Part shown: positions 28,126-37,855 of the stretch, in pieces
Position numbering within the stretch: the stretch's first letter is position 1
Layout of the letters: every line of letters begins with the position of its first letter
From: Bacteroidales bacterium H5
Lineage (GTDB): Bacteria; Bacteroidota; Bacteroidia; Bacteroidales; Muribaculaceae
Direction of reading: 5' to 3'
Length of the DNA stretch: 64,000 nucleotides
Assembly (NCBI GenBank): GCA_001701225.1
Contig: DAAQ01000021.1
Location: 62,001 to 126,000 of the forward strand
Made by a program: the position numbers and the translations under genes
The notes under the pieces: model-generated
What the model saw: the letters and a program-made list of their open reading frames with translations, nothing else
Database searches by the model: none
Told to the model about the DNA's origin: nothing

Positions 28126-28973
28126 GCCGGATGGATACCTTTGGCGAAACGTTGCTTGCCGTGCATATCGGGGAGAATCTGCACGTCATCCCATCCTGTT
28201 TCCGTCATCATCCGTGACACCTGACGGGCAAAGAGAGGGTTAATCTCGAAATAGATTTTACCGCCGGGTCGTGTGACGCGAAACCCCTCGCGGGATATTG
28301 CCGTGTAGAACCTGAGAGGGTCGGAATCGGGAACGAACAGGGCCAGCCCGGGCTCATGGTCGAGCACGTTGGGCTCCATCTCCTTTTTCTCGCTCTCGGT
28401 GATGTAGGGCGGGTTGCTCACCACAATATCCATGCTCCCGTCGTCAAAGGGGAATTGGCCGAGGGCATCCGAATGCATGAACCCGACTTTCAGCTTGCGC
28501 AGGGAGGCATTCTCGCGGGCTACGGCAAGGGCCGCGTCCGAGATGTCTGTCCCCGTAACCTTAGAGAATGGAAGTGTGTTGGCGAGTGCCACGGCGATGC
28601 AGCCCGAGCCTGTGCATACATCGAGTACGTTGAGGTCGGGTGCTATATTCTCTGATGTAATCAAGTCGACAAGTTCGGATGTCTCCGGGCGGGGTATCAG
28701 CACATCAGGTGTGACCTTGAGTGTCATGCCGTGCCAGTAGGTCTCGCCGAGGATATATTGCAGGGGCTCGTTATCGAGCAGCCTGGCTATGATTGCATCG
28801 GCCTTTCCGGCTATGAAATCGCTCACCTCCTCGTCGGCACGCAGCAGTAGGTCGGCCTGCTTCCATCCCTTGAGGTATTCCATGATTATGCGCATCATCC
28901 AGTCGGCCTCGCCCTGTCCGTAGAGCGGGGCGAGACGTGCGCGGCCGTTGTCAAGCAGTTGTCTTAGTGTCAT
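28122..28973 (-). CDS. prmC: Peptide chain release factor glutamine methyltransferase PrmC
   Basis: 283 residues. PrmC methylates the Gln of the GGQ motif in RF1/RF2. Seen here are an N-terminal helical domain, VLIPRPETSELV (91-102), the SAM site DVCTGSGCIAVAL (118-130) and the catalytic NPPY (187-190). The gene overlaps the histidine kinase by 23 bp and recX by 4 bp. Association with prfA is common in other bacteria but is absent here. Confidence 0.95.
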   Translation of the reverse strand: MTLRQLLDNGRARLAPLYGQGEADWMMRIIMEYLKGWKQADLLLRADEEVSDFIAGKADAIIARLLDNEPLQYILGETYWHGMTLKVTPDVLIPRPETSELVDLITSENIAPDLNVLDVCTGSGCIAVALANTLPFSKVTGTDISDAALAVARENASLRKLKVGFMHSDALGQFPFDDGSMDIVVSNPPYITESEKKEMEPNVLDHEPGLALFVPDSDPLRFYTAISREGFRVTRPGGKIYFEINPLFARQVSRMMTETGWDDVQILPDMHGKQRFAKGIHPA

Positions 28974-30183
28974 CTTTAGAGAGAGGTAATTCGATTGAGA
29001 ATGTTGTGCCTACCCCCGGTTCAGAGCGTTTAACATATATCTGGCCACCGTGATACTCCTCGATAATCCGCTTGGCCAGCGTGAGCCCGAGACCCCATCC
29101 GCGGCTCTTGGTGGTATATCCGGGGCTGAAGATATGTTTCTGTTTCTTGCGCGGGATTCCCTTGCCGGTGTCGGTGACGTCGATTACGGCCTTATCCTTC
29201 TCTGCATAGGCCCGGACGGTTATTGAGCCGCTCCCTTCCATGGCGTCTACGGCGTTCTTGATGAGGTTCTCCATGACCCATTCGGTAAGAGGCGCCGAGA
29301 GCTTGACGGGCAATGGTACAGGCGAGGGGATGACCTCGAGCTTTATCTGACGCGATATGCGCGTGGCCATATACTCGGCGGCTCCGGCAGCCACAAGTCC
29401 GAGGTCTCCGTCCTCCATCGAGGGGCGCGAGCCTATCTTGGAGAAACGAGACGCAATGGTAGAGAGGCGCTTGACATCCTTGTTCATCTCGGCCACGGTA
29501 TCGTGGTCGACGCCGAGGTCTTCGAGCAGCTCCATCCATGCCATGAGCGACGATATGGGGGTACCCAACTGGTGTGCAGTCTCCTTCGAGAGGCCGACCC
29601 ATACCTTGTTCTGCTCGGCTCGTTTGGTCGACGAGACGGCATAATAGACTATCAGCACGAACGCCAGGAGCACCAGCACCTGGACATAGGGATAATAGCT
29701 GATGGCTCTGAGCAGCTTGGAATCCTCGTAGTAGAGATATTGTCGCCCCGCCCCTCCCATCTCGATCTCTATGACGTTGGGGCCATCGCGAAGGTCGAGA
29801 TATTTCTCCTCGAGGAATCGCTGGTTTGTCTCGGATATGAAGAACGGCGACAATGAGTCAATAGGCTCGGGCAGCGTGAAATTGCGGTGCATCAGGATGT
29901 TGCCCGCACTGTCTGTGAGAAGGACAGGGATGTTGCTGTTCCCCTCGATGATTGAGAGAAGGAAGTCCATCACCCCGGTCTGGCTGTCCGAGCCGTCGTC
30001 GGCCCCGACATTGACAATCTCGCGTGTGGCGTCGGCCCATATCTGCATACGGGCGCGCTCCTGGACCGAGAGGTCTTTGACCAGGGAGTCGGAGAACAAC
30101 AGGAATATACCGACAACGGCAACAGACACCACCAGAAAACCGATGATGCCGTATTGCCGTATGTCGTATATGCTACGGGCCAC
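28951..30183 (-). CDS. Orphan sensor histidine kinase
   Basis: 410 residues. Membrane helices at about 12-30 and 166-184 bracket an extracytoplasmic sensor domain of about 135 residues. There is no obvious HAMP domain. The H-box is SKETAHQLGTPISSL, with phosphoacceptor His204. The HATPase has the N-box ENLIKNAVDAM, the G1 box DTGKGIP and the G2 box GWGLGLTLAK. The kinase transfers phosphate to a response regulator, but none is encoded nearby. The gene starts 26 bp after fumarase and its 3' end overlaps prmC, so it sits in an operon of metabolism, translation and DNA genes. The signal sensed is unknown. Confidence 0.93.
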   Translation of the reverse strand: MARSIYDIRQYGIIGFLVVSVAVVGIFLLFSDSLVKDLSVQERARMQIWADATREIVNVGADDGSDSQTGVMDFLLSIIEGNSNIPVLLTDSAGNILMHRNFTLPEPIDSLSPFFISETNQRFLEEKYLDLRDGPNVIEIEMGGAGRQYLYYEDSKLLRAISYYPYVQVLVLLAFVLIVYYAVSSTKRAEQNKVWVGLSKETAHQLGTPISSLMAWMELLEDLGVDHDTVAEMNKDVKRLSTIASRFSKIGSRPSMEDGDLGLVAAGAAEYMATRISRQIKLEVIPSPVPLPVKLSAPLTEWVMENLIKNAVDAMEGSGSITVRAYAEKDKAVIDVTDTGKGIPRKKQKHIFSPGYTTKSRGWGLGLTLAKRIIEEYHGGQIYVKRSEPGVGTTFSIELPLSKDDTKTTA

Positions 30184-30209
30184 TAAATGTGGTTGGTCAG
30201 TATGAGGTT

Positions 30210-31871
30210 TCAGTGCTTGTCGTCAGAAGCAAGGGCGTATCCCTGGCATTTCTCGGCAATCTGGGTGAAGAAATCGTTGCCCTTGTCATCGACAAGTATG
30301 AAGGCGGGGAAATCCTCGACCTCAATCTTCCAGATGGCCTCCATGCCGAGTTCGGGATATTCAAGCAGCTCGACCTTCTTGATGCTGTTCTGTGCTAGGA
30401 TGGCGGCAGGACCGCCGATAGAGCCGAGATAGAAGCCGCCGTGCTTGTGGCAGGCATCGGTCACCTGCTTGCTGCGGTTACCTTTGGCAATCATCACCAT
30501 CGAGCCTCCGGCTGCCTGGAACTGGTCTACATACGAGTCCATACGCCCTGCCGTGGTGGGGCCGAATGAGCCCGAAGGCATTCCGGCAGGTGTCTTGGCA
30601 GGGCCGGCATAGTAGATGGGATGGTCCTTGAGGTACTGGGGCATGGGCTCGCCCTTGTCAAGACGCTCCTTGATCTTGGCGTGCGCTATGTCGCGGCCAA
30701 CGATGATGGTGCCGTTGAGCGACAGGCGTGTCGAGACGGGATATTTGGTGAGCTCGGCGAGAATCTCGGGCATCGGGCGGTTGAGGTCAATCCTGACAAC
30801 CTCACCTTCGCCCTGACGGCGATATTTCTCGGGGATGAGCTCGCCGGGGTTGGAGTCGAGTTTCTCGATCCAGATGCCGTCGCGGTTGATTTTTGCCTTG
30901 ATGTTGCGGTCGGCCGAGCAAGATACGCCGATGCCGACGGGGCACGATGCACCGTGACGGGGCATGCGGATGACGCGGATGTCGTGGGCAAAATATTTGC
31001 CGCCGAACTGTGCGCCGAGGCCCAGACGCTCGGCCTCTGTCTTGAGCTGTGCCTCAAGCTCGCGGTCGCGGAATGCGTGACCAAGCTCGTTGCCGTGGTC
31101 GGGAAGCGAGTCGAGATACTTGACCGAGGCCTTCTTCACGACCTCGAGGTTCTTCTCAGCCGATGTGCCTCCCACGACGATGGCGATGTGGTATGGGGGA
31201 CACGCGGCTGTGCCGAGGCTCTTCATCTTGCTCACAAGGAAGGGGACAAGTGTCGCCGGGTTTAGGATGGCCTTGGTCTCCTGGAAGAGATATGTCTTGT
31301 TGGCCGAGCCTCCTCCCTTTGCCACGAACAGGAACTTGTATTCGTCACCCTCGGTGGCGTGGATATCAATCTGGGCCGGCAGGTTGCAGCCTGTGTTGAC
31401 CTCGTCGTACATGGTCAGGGGCGCGTTCTGCGAGTAGCGCAGGTTGTCGGTGGTATATGTGATGTAGACGCCCTTCGAGATTTTCTCCTCGTCGTTGCAT
31501 CCTGTATATACGTTCTGGCCCTTCTCTCCGTGGCAGATGGCTGTGCCTGTATCCTGGCAGAAGGGGAGCTGACCCTTGGCGGCGACCTCGGCGTTGCGCA
31601 GCATGGTCAGCGCAACGAACTTGTCGTTCTCCGAAGCCTCGGGGTCAGAGAGGATTTTGGCCACCATGGCGTTGTGCTCGCGGCGGAGCATGAATGCGTT
31701 GTCGTGTGTGCAGGCGCGGGCAAGCACGGTAAGGGCCTCAGGGTCGACCACGAGGAACTCGTGTCCTCCCCAGTTCTCGACCTTCACATAGTCTGAGGTC
31801 AGATGATAATACTCGGTGGTGTCAGGCCCCAGAGGGAACATCTCCTGATATTTAAAAGGTTTTGTCGCCAT
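30210..31871 (-). CDS. fum: Class I fumarate hydratase
   Basis: 553 residues, the length of fused alpha-beta class I fumarases. The enzyme reversibly hydrates fumarate to malate with a 4Fe-4S cluster; in anaerobic Bacteroidales it works toward fumarate for the FrdCAB complex encoded at 37856-41700. Visible are [57 protein letters not shown] and the C-terminal domain [20 protein letters not shown], including candidate cluster cysteines. It has a promoter-like box 36 nt upstream of the ATG. The histidine kinase follows after 26 bp. Confidence 0.96.
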   Translation of the reverse strand: MATKPFKYQEMFPLGPDTTEYYHLTSDYVKVENWGGHEFLVVDPEALTVLARACTHDNAFMLRREHNAMVAKILSDPEASENDKFVALTMLRNAEVAAKGQLPFCQDTGTAICHGEKGQNVYTGCNDEEKISKGVYITYTTDNLRYSQNAPLTMYDEVNTGCNLPAQIDIHATEGDEYKFLFVAKGGGSANKTYLFQETKAILNPATLVPFLVSKMKSLGTAACPPYHIAIVVGGTSAEKNLEVVKKASVKYLDSLPDHGNELGHAFRDRELEAQLKTEAERLGLGAQFGGKYFAHDIRVIRMPRHGASCPVGIGVSCSADRNIKAKINRDGIWIEKLDSNPGELIPEKYRRQGEGEVVRIDLNRPMPEILAELTKYPVSTRLSLNGTIIVGRDIAHAKIKERLDKGEPMPQYLKDHPIYYAGPAKTPAGMPSGSFGPTTAGRMDSYVDQFQAAGGSMVMIAKGNRSKQVTDACHKHGGFYLGSIGGPAAILAQNSIKKVELLEYPELGMEAIWKIEVEDFPAFILVDDKGNDFFTQIAEKCQGYALASDDKH

Positions 31872-31906
31872 GGCGATGAAATTGTTGGTTATTGTCTATT
31901 GGTCTA

Positions 31907-31914
31907 CAAAATTA
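31907..31914 (-). promoter_or_regulatory. Promoter -7 box for fum
   Basis: The minus strand reads TAATTTTG, 36 nt upstream of the fum ATG; the upstream element is not evident. Confidence 0.55.
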
Positions 31915-31974
31915 CATTTTTTTACGAAATCCCGTCCTCCTTATAATCATAAAAAATCTTAACCCGGACTCCTG

Positions 31975-32832
31975 TCAGGTGGTGCGCAGTTTGTTGCGGT
32001 ATTGGATCGGAGTCATCCCTGTCTGCTTGCGGAATATGCGGCAGAGATATGACGGGTCGTCATAGTGCAGTCTTTCGGCAATCTCTTTGACAGAGAGGTC
32101 TGTAGTGTCGAGCAGAGTCTTTATGACCAGACAGAGCTGCAGCTTTATCTGTTCTTTTGCCGAGATGCCCGTATTACGTTTGATAATGATATTGAGGTAG
32201 TTGGGTGTCACGTTGAGGCGGTCGGCATAGTATGCCACATCGTGATGCCGGGCATAATGACGGTTGAGCAACGCGGTGAAGTCGTTGACGATACTCCACG
32301 CCCTGTTCTTCTGTGAGCTCACGCCAAGCAGTCCAAGACGCAACTCTACCTGCTCGGCCATGATGAGGATGAAATTCTCGGCTTCGTTGTGCATCACGGC
32401 GGCACTTGTCTCAGGGGTACAAGCCCTTTCCATCCATTGCAGCAGCGAGAACCAGTGACGTACTGCCTCGGGCAATCCGTCAGAGAGAGGGAAAACGGGT
32501 GTGGTGTAGATGAAATCCCAGAATCTCTGGGATGTGACGAGAAATGATATGTCCTGTGTCGTGTCGAAATCCATATCCAGGCACCGGGCCTCGAAATCGG
32601 GCGACGTCTCGATCGGAATCACGACCATATCGAATATGATGAATGACATCATGCCTGCAGACATGGTGTATTCATGTGAGTTGACCGAGAGACGCGCACT
32701 CCCACGATTGCAAAGCATGACCGAGCAACCGTCAAGTGGCAATGGGCGTCCTGTGTCCCAGTCTCCATGTCTTATGGTGCCGACAGAGATCGGTATGCCC
32801 CGATTCTGCCCGGTGTCTGTTGTCCTGTTCAT
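31975..32832 (-). CDS. AraC-family transcriptional regulator
   Basis: 285 residues. The C-terminal 100 residues form the paired helix-turn-helix AraC/XylS DNA-binding domain: DVAYYADRLNVTPNYLNIIIKRNTG, then LSVKEIAERLHYDDPSYLCRIFRKQTGMTPIQYR. The N-terminal part has a cupin-like pattern (SARLSVNSHEYTMSAGMMSFIIF) that could bind a ligand. It is divergent from the MATE exporter across 136 bp, the common arrangement for a local regulator of an efflux pump, so regulation of that gene is the first hypothesis. It is not near the rhamnose genes, whose regulator is not visible. Confidence 0.93.
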   Translation of the reverse strand: MNRTTDTGQNRGIPISVGTIRHGDWDTGRPLPLDGCSVMLCNRGSARLSVNSHEYTMSAGMMSFIIFDMVVIPIETSPDFEARCLDMDFDTTQDISFLVTSQRFWDFIYTTPVFPLSDGLPEAVRHWFSLLQWMERACTPETSAAVMHNEAENFILIMAEQVELRLGLLGVSSQKNRAWSIVNDFTALLNRHYARHHDVAYYADRLNVTPNYLNIIIKRNTGISAKEQIKLQLCLVIKTLLDTTDLSVKEIAERLHYDDPSYLCRIFRKQTGMTPIQYRNKLRTT

Positions 32833-32938
32833 CTCTGTATGGATATTTACTGTATGATAACGTCTCGATAAGGCCGTTTGTTATAAAAAGTACCTTTTTT
32901 GTGATGGTTTGCACCTCTGTTTATACTCCGTTTTTGAG

Positions 32939-32946
32939 TAATTTTG
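32939..32946 (+). promoter_or_regulatory. Promoter -7 box for the MATE gene
   Basis: TAATTTTG, 22 nt upstream of the MATE ATG, in the region shared with the divergent AraC gene. Confidence 0.55.
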
Positions 32947-32968
32947 CAGCCGGAAAAATAAAATAGAG

Positions 32969-34354
32969 ATGGATAGAGATAAACTTGATTTCGGGAATGG
33001 CAAGATCGGCCCGCTGTTCAGGGCGATGTTCTTCCCGACCCTGATAGGAATGCTGTTCAATTCCGTGCTCAATATTTGTGACGGAATGTTCGTTGGCCAC
33101 GGGGTAGGCAGCAATGCCCTCGCGGCTATAAATATTGTCGCGCCGGTGTTTCTCCTCTGCACCGGTATCGGACTGATGTTCGGCATAGGCGCCTCGGTTA
33201 TCGGAGGCATCAGGCTGGCCGAAGGGAATGTCAAGGCCGCACGGATAATAATGACGCAGGCATGTATAGCCGGAGCCTTGATATTCGGTCTTGTCGTTCT
33301 GGTGTCGTTGCTCTTCACACGTCCTCTGCTTTATCTGCTCGGGTGCAGTCCTGTCCTTGAGGAGCTTGCGACAGACTATCTTCTGTGGCTTCTGCCGGGA
33401 CTTGTATTCTTCTATCTGCAATGTGCCGGGATGATGCTGATAAGGCTCGACGGTTCGCCCAGGTATGCCATGAGCGTACAGATAGTGGCCGCTGTCGTCA
33501 ACATATTTCTTGACTGGCTGATGGTGTTCCCGCTCGGGATGGGGATTATGGGTGCCTCGGTGGCGACATCAATATCGTGCGCCATAGGTGGCCTGATGGT
33601 GCTGGCCTATTTCATCTTCTTTTCCGACAAGCTGAAATTCTACCGTCTCAGGCTTACGGCCAAATCCCTCAGGCTGTCGCTGCGCAACACGGGATATATG
33701 GCCCGGATCGGACTTGCGACGTTCATCGCCGAACTGGCCATGGGCATAATGATGGTGACGGGCAACTATATGTTCATGTCCTATCTCGGCGAGGCCGGAG
33801 TGGCGGCTTTCAGTATCGGATGCTATCTGTTCCCGCTGATTTTCTCGATAAATAATGCTGTCGCCCAGGCATCCCAGCCGATAATCAGCTATAATTATGG
33901 CGCGCGACGTCCCGACCGTGTCGGGCAGGCGTTGAGAATCGCCCTTGTGACGGCATGCATCTGTGGCGCGATAATCACGCTCGGAATGTGGACGGGAGCG
34001 CCCCTGCTCGCAAGGATTTTCCTCGACCCGTCCGAGACGGCCTATTCCATAGCTTCGGCAGGTCTCCCTGTGCTCGGGTTGTGTGCGCTGTTCTTTGCGC
34101 TTAACATCACCTTTATCGGCTATTACCAGAGCTGTGAGCAGGCAGGCCGATCGATAGTCTACATGCTGCTTCGCGGTGTCATATTCATGATTCCGGGGTT
34201 CGTTGTCCTGCCGCATTTCTGGGGTGAGACAGGCCTGTGGCTTGCGATACCGGTGTCCGAGATGCTGACCCTGGCGGTCATCGTGACATTCTATCTTGTC
34301 GGAAAGGCAAGGCGTATGGGGCGGCAGTCTCACACAGGGGTCACCGCAGGTTGA
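32969..34354 (+). CDS. MATE family efflux transporter
   Basis: 461 residues with about twelve membrane helices. The N-terminal FFPTLIGMLFNSVLNICDGMFVGHGVGSNALAAINIVAP is a typical MATE first helix pair with the G-ALAA motif, and a second MatE repeat starts near FIAELAMGIMMVTGNYMFM. MATE proteins export drugs or metabolites in exchange for Na+ or H+ in the inner membrane. The substrate is unknown. The 3' end overlaps the convergent mutS2 gene by 14 bp. The divergent AraC regulator may control it. Confidence 0.93.
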   Translation: MDRDKLDFGNGKIGPLFRAMFFPTLIGMLFNSVLNICDGMFVGHGVGSNALAAINIVAPVFLLCTGIGLMFGIGASVIGGIRLAEGNVKAARIIMTQACIAGALIFGLVVLVSLLFTRPLLYLLGCSPVLEELATDYLLWLLPGLVFFYLQCAGMMLIRLDGSPRYAMSVQIVAAVVNIFLDWLMVFPLGMGIMGASVATSISCAIGGLMVLAYFIFFSDKLKFYRLRLTAKSLRLSLRNTGYMARIGLATFIAELAMGIMMVTGNYMFMSYLGEAGVAAFSIGCYLFPLIFSINNAVAQASQPIISYNYGARRPDRVGQALRIALVTACICGAIITLGMWTGAPLLARIFLDPSETAYSIASAGLPVLGLCALFFALNITFIGYYQSCEQAGRSIVYMLLRGVIFMIPGFVVLPHFWGETGLWLAIPVSEMLTLAVIVTFYLVGKARRMGRQSHTGVTAG

Positions 34355-36794
34355 CCACGGTGATTCCGGCCCCTCCGAACCGCACATCTTCATCGTGGGC
34401 CGAGGCTACGCCCGGGACGGTCTGCAGGTACTCGCGTATGGCCTGACGGAGGGCGCCTGTGCCTGTGCCGTGGAGTATGCGTACCCTCTCGGCGCTGAAC
34501 CGTATGGCGTCGTCGATGAAATATGTAACGGCCTGTATGGCCTCGTCGGCCCTCATGCCGCGCACGTCAATCTCCTGTTTGAAATTGAGGCGCCGGTCGT
34601 AGCCCGAGTCGATTGTCGACATGCTCACCGACGATTTCTTGCTCTCGGGTGGCAGGGCGTTTGTGGGGACGAGACGGTCAATCTTCACGTTGGTCTTGAG
34701 GTTGCCGAAAGCGACGATGGCATTCTTGCCCGACAGCTCAAGCACGGTGCCCACTGTCCCGGCTCCGTCAAGCCGTACACGCACACCCGGCTCAATCTTG
34801 GCCGGGACGGTACCAGGCTGTGCCGTCTTGGGACGGTTCCCTTTGCGGCGGGGAGCCTTGCCGAGCAGGGCGTTGTCGTCATGTCTGCCTTCGTGCTCGA
34901 GCGCCTTGCGCTCCTCGCGCAGCTTGCGCCGTGCCTCGAGGGTGCGCTCGCGCTCGGCGTTGGCATTCTTGATGTCGGCAATGGTGCGCTCGATGGCGGC
35001 GTTTGAGCCGTCGAGTATCTTGCGGGCCTCTGCCTTGGCCTCCTCGATTATCTCGCGGCGTTTCTGACGCAGGGTCTCGGCGTCTTCGGTATATTGGGCG
35101 AGTTTCTCGTCCATCTGCTTCTCCTTGCGCCGTATCTCGGTACGCTTGTTCTCCCAATAACGCTTGTCGCGCGTGATGTCGAGCAGGTATTTGTCAAGAT
35201 TTATATAGTCGCTCCCCACAATCTCCTCGGCATTGTCGATGATGCCCTTGGGGAGTCCTATCTTGCGGGCAATCTCCACGGCAAACGAACTGCCGGGATT
35301 GCCTATAGAGAGGCGGAACATGGGTTGCATGAGGTGACGGTCGTACAGCATCGAGCCGTTGACAAGACCGGGGGTGTCCTCGGCAAAATGTTTCAGGTTC
35401 TGATAGTGGGTGGTGACTATGCCCCACATCTGCTGACGGTTCATCTCGGCGAGGATGGCCTGGGCGAGTGCTCCGCCAATCTGTGGTTCCGTGCCCGAGC
35501 CCATCTCGTCGATGAGGAACAGCGAACCCTTGCGGCCGCGTGCGAGCATGAATTTCATGCTGCGCAGGTGAGAGCTGTATGTCGACAGGTCATCCTCGAT
35601 GGACTGGTCGTCGCCGATGTCGACAAACATATCCTTGAAGATGCCGAAATGCGAGTTTTCGTAGACCGGGGGGAGCACTCCGCACTGCGCCATATATTGG
35701 AGCGTGCCGACTGTCTTGAGGCATACCGACTTGCCTCCGGCGTTGGGGCCCGAGATGACAAGAATCCTCTTCTCGGGTGTCAGGGTGATGTCTATTGGGA
35801 TAATTTCGCGCCCCTGTTTCTCGAGGGCCATCTTGAGCCCCGGATGACATGCGTGATACCATTCAAGCTCCTCTCCGTCGTGCAGATGAGGCATGACACC
35901 TCCCACGGCAGTGGCATAGAGGGCCTTGGCATTGATGAAATCGAGGTGATAGACAATCTCGGCGGCATCCATCAGCTCGGGGATGGCCGGGCGCAGGTTG
36001 TCGGCTATGACGGTGAGGATGCGCACTATCTCGCGCTGCTCCTCCATCTGCAGCTCGCGTGTCAGGTTGTTGGCCTCGACCACCTCGGCAGGTTCTATGA
36101 AGACTGTCTTGCCCGATGCCGACTCGTCGTGGACGATGCCCTGAATCTTGCGCTTGTGCATCGGGGGCACGGGAATCACGAGACGTCCGTCGCGCATCGA
36201 GGGAACGGTGTCAGGATCGAGATAGCCCTGCGAGACGGCAGACGAGAGAACACGTCGCAATATCGAGTTGACACGTCCCGCCATGCCGCGGAGCCGCTGG
36301 CGTATGTCGGCGAGGGCGGGGGATGCATTGTCCTTGACCATCCCTGTCCCTTCGTCTATCGCGCGGTCTATCCCTGCGGCGAGGGCAGGGGAGACCCCTT
36401 CGAGAGGTTCGGCAAGGGCCGTGAGGCGGGGATAAGGCGTCGCGCCCGACTCGGTGCGGTGACGGGCGAAGAAGGCAGACAGCTCGGCAAAGCAGCGCAG
36501 CATACGGCGCACCTTGACGAGATCCTTTATCTCGATGAAAGTGCCGGGTATCCTGATGAGCGAAAGCGGGCCGTCGATGTCGTTGATGCCCGATAGGGGG
36601 AGCGTCTCCTCGCTGCGGTTGGCCGCGGCCATCTCGGCAACGGCCTCGAGGGCGCTCTTCACGGCCTTGAATTCTGTCAGGAACTGCATGTCGGAGCATC
36701 TCTGCCTCGACCCTTCGCAATGGCAGCGGCGCGCAATCTTCTCGCGCACGCCGTCAAAACCTATCTTTATCTCTGTCTTGTCCGGGAAAATCAT
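34341..36794 (-). CDS. mutS2: MutS2 family DNA-binding ATPase with Smr domain
   Basis: 817 residues from the ATG at 36794 (MIFPDKTEIKIGFD, the usual Bacteroidetes MutS2 start). The frame extends to 36833, but that ATG lies inside the promoter. MutS2 contributes to recombination control or ribosome-collision rescue depending on species. Visible features are the clamp/lever regions, Walker A SGPNAGGKS near residue 350, Walker B DEMGSGTEP, a long Glu/Lys/Arg-rich coiled-coil before the C-terminus, a KOW-like patch (GVRVRLDGAGTVGTVLEL), and the Smr nuclease-like domain (EIDVRGMRADEA ... LHGTGTGALRQ). It overlaps the MATE gene at the 3' end and is read from a consensus promoter with almost no leader. 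Confidence 0.95.
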   Translation of the reverse strand: MIFPDKTEIKIGFDGVREKIARRCHCEGSRQRCSDMQFLTEFKAVKSALEAVAEMAAANRSEETLPLSGINDIDGPLSLIRIPGTFIEIKDLVKVRRMLRCFAELSAFFARHRTESGATPYPRLTALAEPLEGVSPALAAGIDRAIDEGTGMVKDNASPALADIRQRLRGMAGRVNSILRRVLSSAVSQGYLDPDTVPSMRDGRLVIPVPPMHKRKIQGIVHDESASGKTVFIEPAEVVEANNLTRELQMEEQREIVRILTVIADNLRPAIPELMDAAEIVYHLDFINAKALYATAVGGVMPHLHDGEELEWYHACHPGLKMALEKQGREIIPIDITLTPEKRILVISGPNAGGKSVCLKTVGTLQYMAQCGVLPPVYENSHFGIFKDMFVDIGDDQSIEDDLSTYSSHLRSMKFMLARGRKGSLFLIDEMGSGTEPQIGGALAQAILAEMNRQQMWGIVTTHYQNLKHFAEDTPGLVNGSMLYDRHLMQPMFRLSIGNPGSSFAVEIARKIGLPKGIIDNAEEIVGSDYINLDKYLLDITRDKRYWENKRTEIRRKEKQMDEKLAQYTEDAETLRQKRREIIEEAKAEARKILDGSNAAIERTIADIKNANAERERTLEARRKLREERKALEHEGRHDDNALLGKAPRRKGNRPKTAQPGTVPAKIEPGVRVRLDGAGTVGTVLELSGKNAIVAFGNLKTNVKIDRLVPTNALPPESKKSSVSMSTIDSGYDRRLNFKQEIDVRGMRADEAIQAVTYFIDDAIRFSAERVRILHGTGTGALRQAIREYLQTVPGVASAHDEDVRFGGAGITVVNLR

Positions 36795-36802
36795 ATCAAA
36801 TG

Positions 36803-36834
36803 CAAAGTTACGAAACTTTGTCGTCAGCGTCAAA
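36803..36834 (-). promoter_or_regulatory. Consensus promoter directly upstream of mutS2
   Basis: The minus strand has TTTG (complement of 36831-36834), a 20-nt spacer and TAACTTTG (complement of 36803-36810). The box ends only 8 nt before the chosen ATG, so the mRNA would be nearly leaderless. Confidence 0.8.
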
Positions 36835-36853
36835 TAAACTGCCTCCCAAGAGG

Positions 36854-37771
36854 TCAGATTTTGGCTATTGCCGAGCTGTATGCGGTCATGGTTGTGGCTT
36901 TACGGATGGCCTTGGCGGCCTTGTGTCCTATAATGGGTTCGGCATAGTCCCAGTAAGGCTTGATTTTGGAGAGTATCTGGGCATCGCCGCAGAGTGTGTC
37001 GCGGTAGATGTCGAGCAGGGCGTCGTTGATGTCGAGCAGCGACGCGAGACGGCGCGCCTCGTCCCATTCCTGACCGGAGCGTATCTCGGTGGCAAGTGAG
37101 GGGCGCGTGAGGAGTCCGCGTCCTATCATTATGCCCGTGAGGGTAGGGAAGCGGTCTGTGACTGTGCCGTAATCTGCCGGTGAGAGTATGTCGCCGTTAT
37201 AGATGACGGGATGCGGAGATGATGTCAGGAATTCACCGAATTCATCAAGCCGGAGTTCTCCGCCATATTGCTGTGTTGCCACGCGCGGATGGACCGCGAT
37301 ATGGGAGAGTGGCATCCCGGTGAGCTGTGGCATGACGGCGCGCCACTCGTCGGGCTCCGAGACACCGAGACGCACCTTGACCGAGAATGTCATCTGCGGG
37401 TAGCGTGTGCGCATCTCCTCGGCTACTGCGCCGAGCAGTTCGGGCTTGCGCAGCAGCGCGGCACCACGGCCATGCTTGACCTGAGGCGGAAAAGGACACC
37501 CGAGATTGAGGTCGACCGCCGTATGTCCGGCCCCGATGACGGCGTCTGTGAGTATGCGGAACTCGTCTATGTCGCGGAATAGTATCTGCGGCAGCACGTC
37601 GGGTGTGACGTCCGTGACAGATATGGCGCGGACATCTTTGGGGCGTGCGGCCCCCTTCTCGACCCGCAGGAAGGGTGAGCAATACCTGTCGACACCTCCG
37701 AACATAGAGGCATGCAGGCGGCGCCATTCGGGACCCGTGTATCCCTGGAGGGGAGCTGAGTATATTGTCAT
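36854..37771 (-). CDS. dus: tRNA-dihydrouridine synthase
   Basis: 305 residues. The FMN-dependent barrel is shown by YSAPLQGYTGPEWRRLH at the N-terminus, AVDLNLGCPFPPQVKHGRGAALL with the catalytic Cys, FSVKVRLG, HIAVHPRVATQQYGG, VIYNGDI and GIMIGRGLLTRPSL. Dus enzymes reduce specific uridines in tRNA loops. The subclass (A, B or C type) cannot be fixed by eye. It is separated from frdB by the terminator at 37786-37818 and from mutS2 by the mutS2 promoter, so it appears to be its own unit, although I do not see a clear promoter. Confidence 0.93.
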   Translation of the reverse strand: MTIYSAPLQGYTGPEWRRLHASMFGGVDRYCSPFLRVEKGAARPKDVRAISVTDVTPDVLPQILFRDIDEFRILTDAVIGAGHTAVDLNLGCPFPPQVKHGRGAALLRKPELLGAVAEEMRTRYPQMTFSVKVRLGVSEPDEWRAVMPQLTGMPLSHIAVHPRVATQQYGGELRLDEFGEFLTSSPHPVIYNGDILSPADYGTVTDRFPTLTGIMIGRGLLTRPSLATEIRSGQEWDEARRLASLLDINDALLDIYRDTLCGDAQILSKIKPYWDYAEPIIGHKAAKAIRKATTMTAYSSAIAKI

Positions 37772-37785
37772 TGTCTTGTCTATCG

Positions 37786-37818
37786 AAAAAGACTCCCGGC
37801 ACGTGTTGGCCGGGAGTC
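37786..37818 (-). terminator. Intrinsic terminator of the frdCAB operon
   Basis: A perfect 10-bp stem (37791-37800 with 37809-37818, 8-nt loop) is followed on the minus strand by five T residues, 38 bp after the frdB stop. Confidence 0.88.
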
Positions 37819-37855
37819 TGCGGTGGGGTGATATGTCTTCAGTGACGGGCTGTCA

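Noticed and set aside
35094..36596. 500-codon open frame antisense to mutS2
   Set aside because: No domain or signal; mutS2 explains the region.
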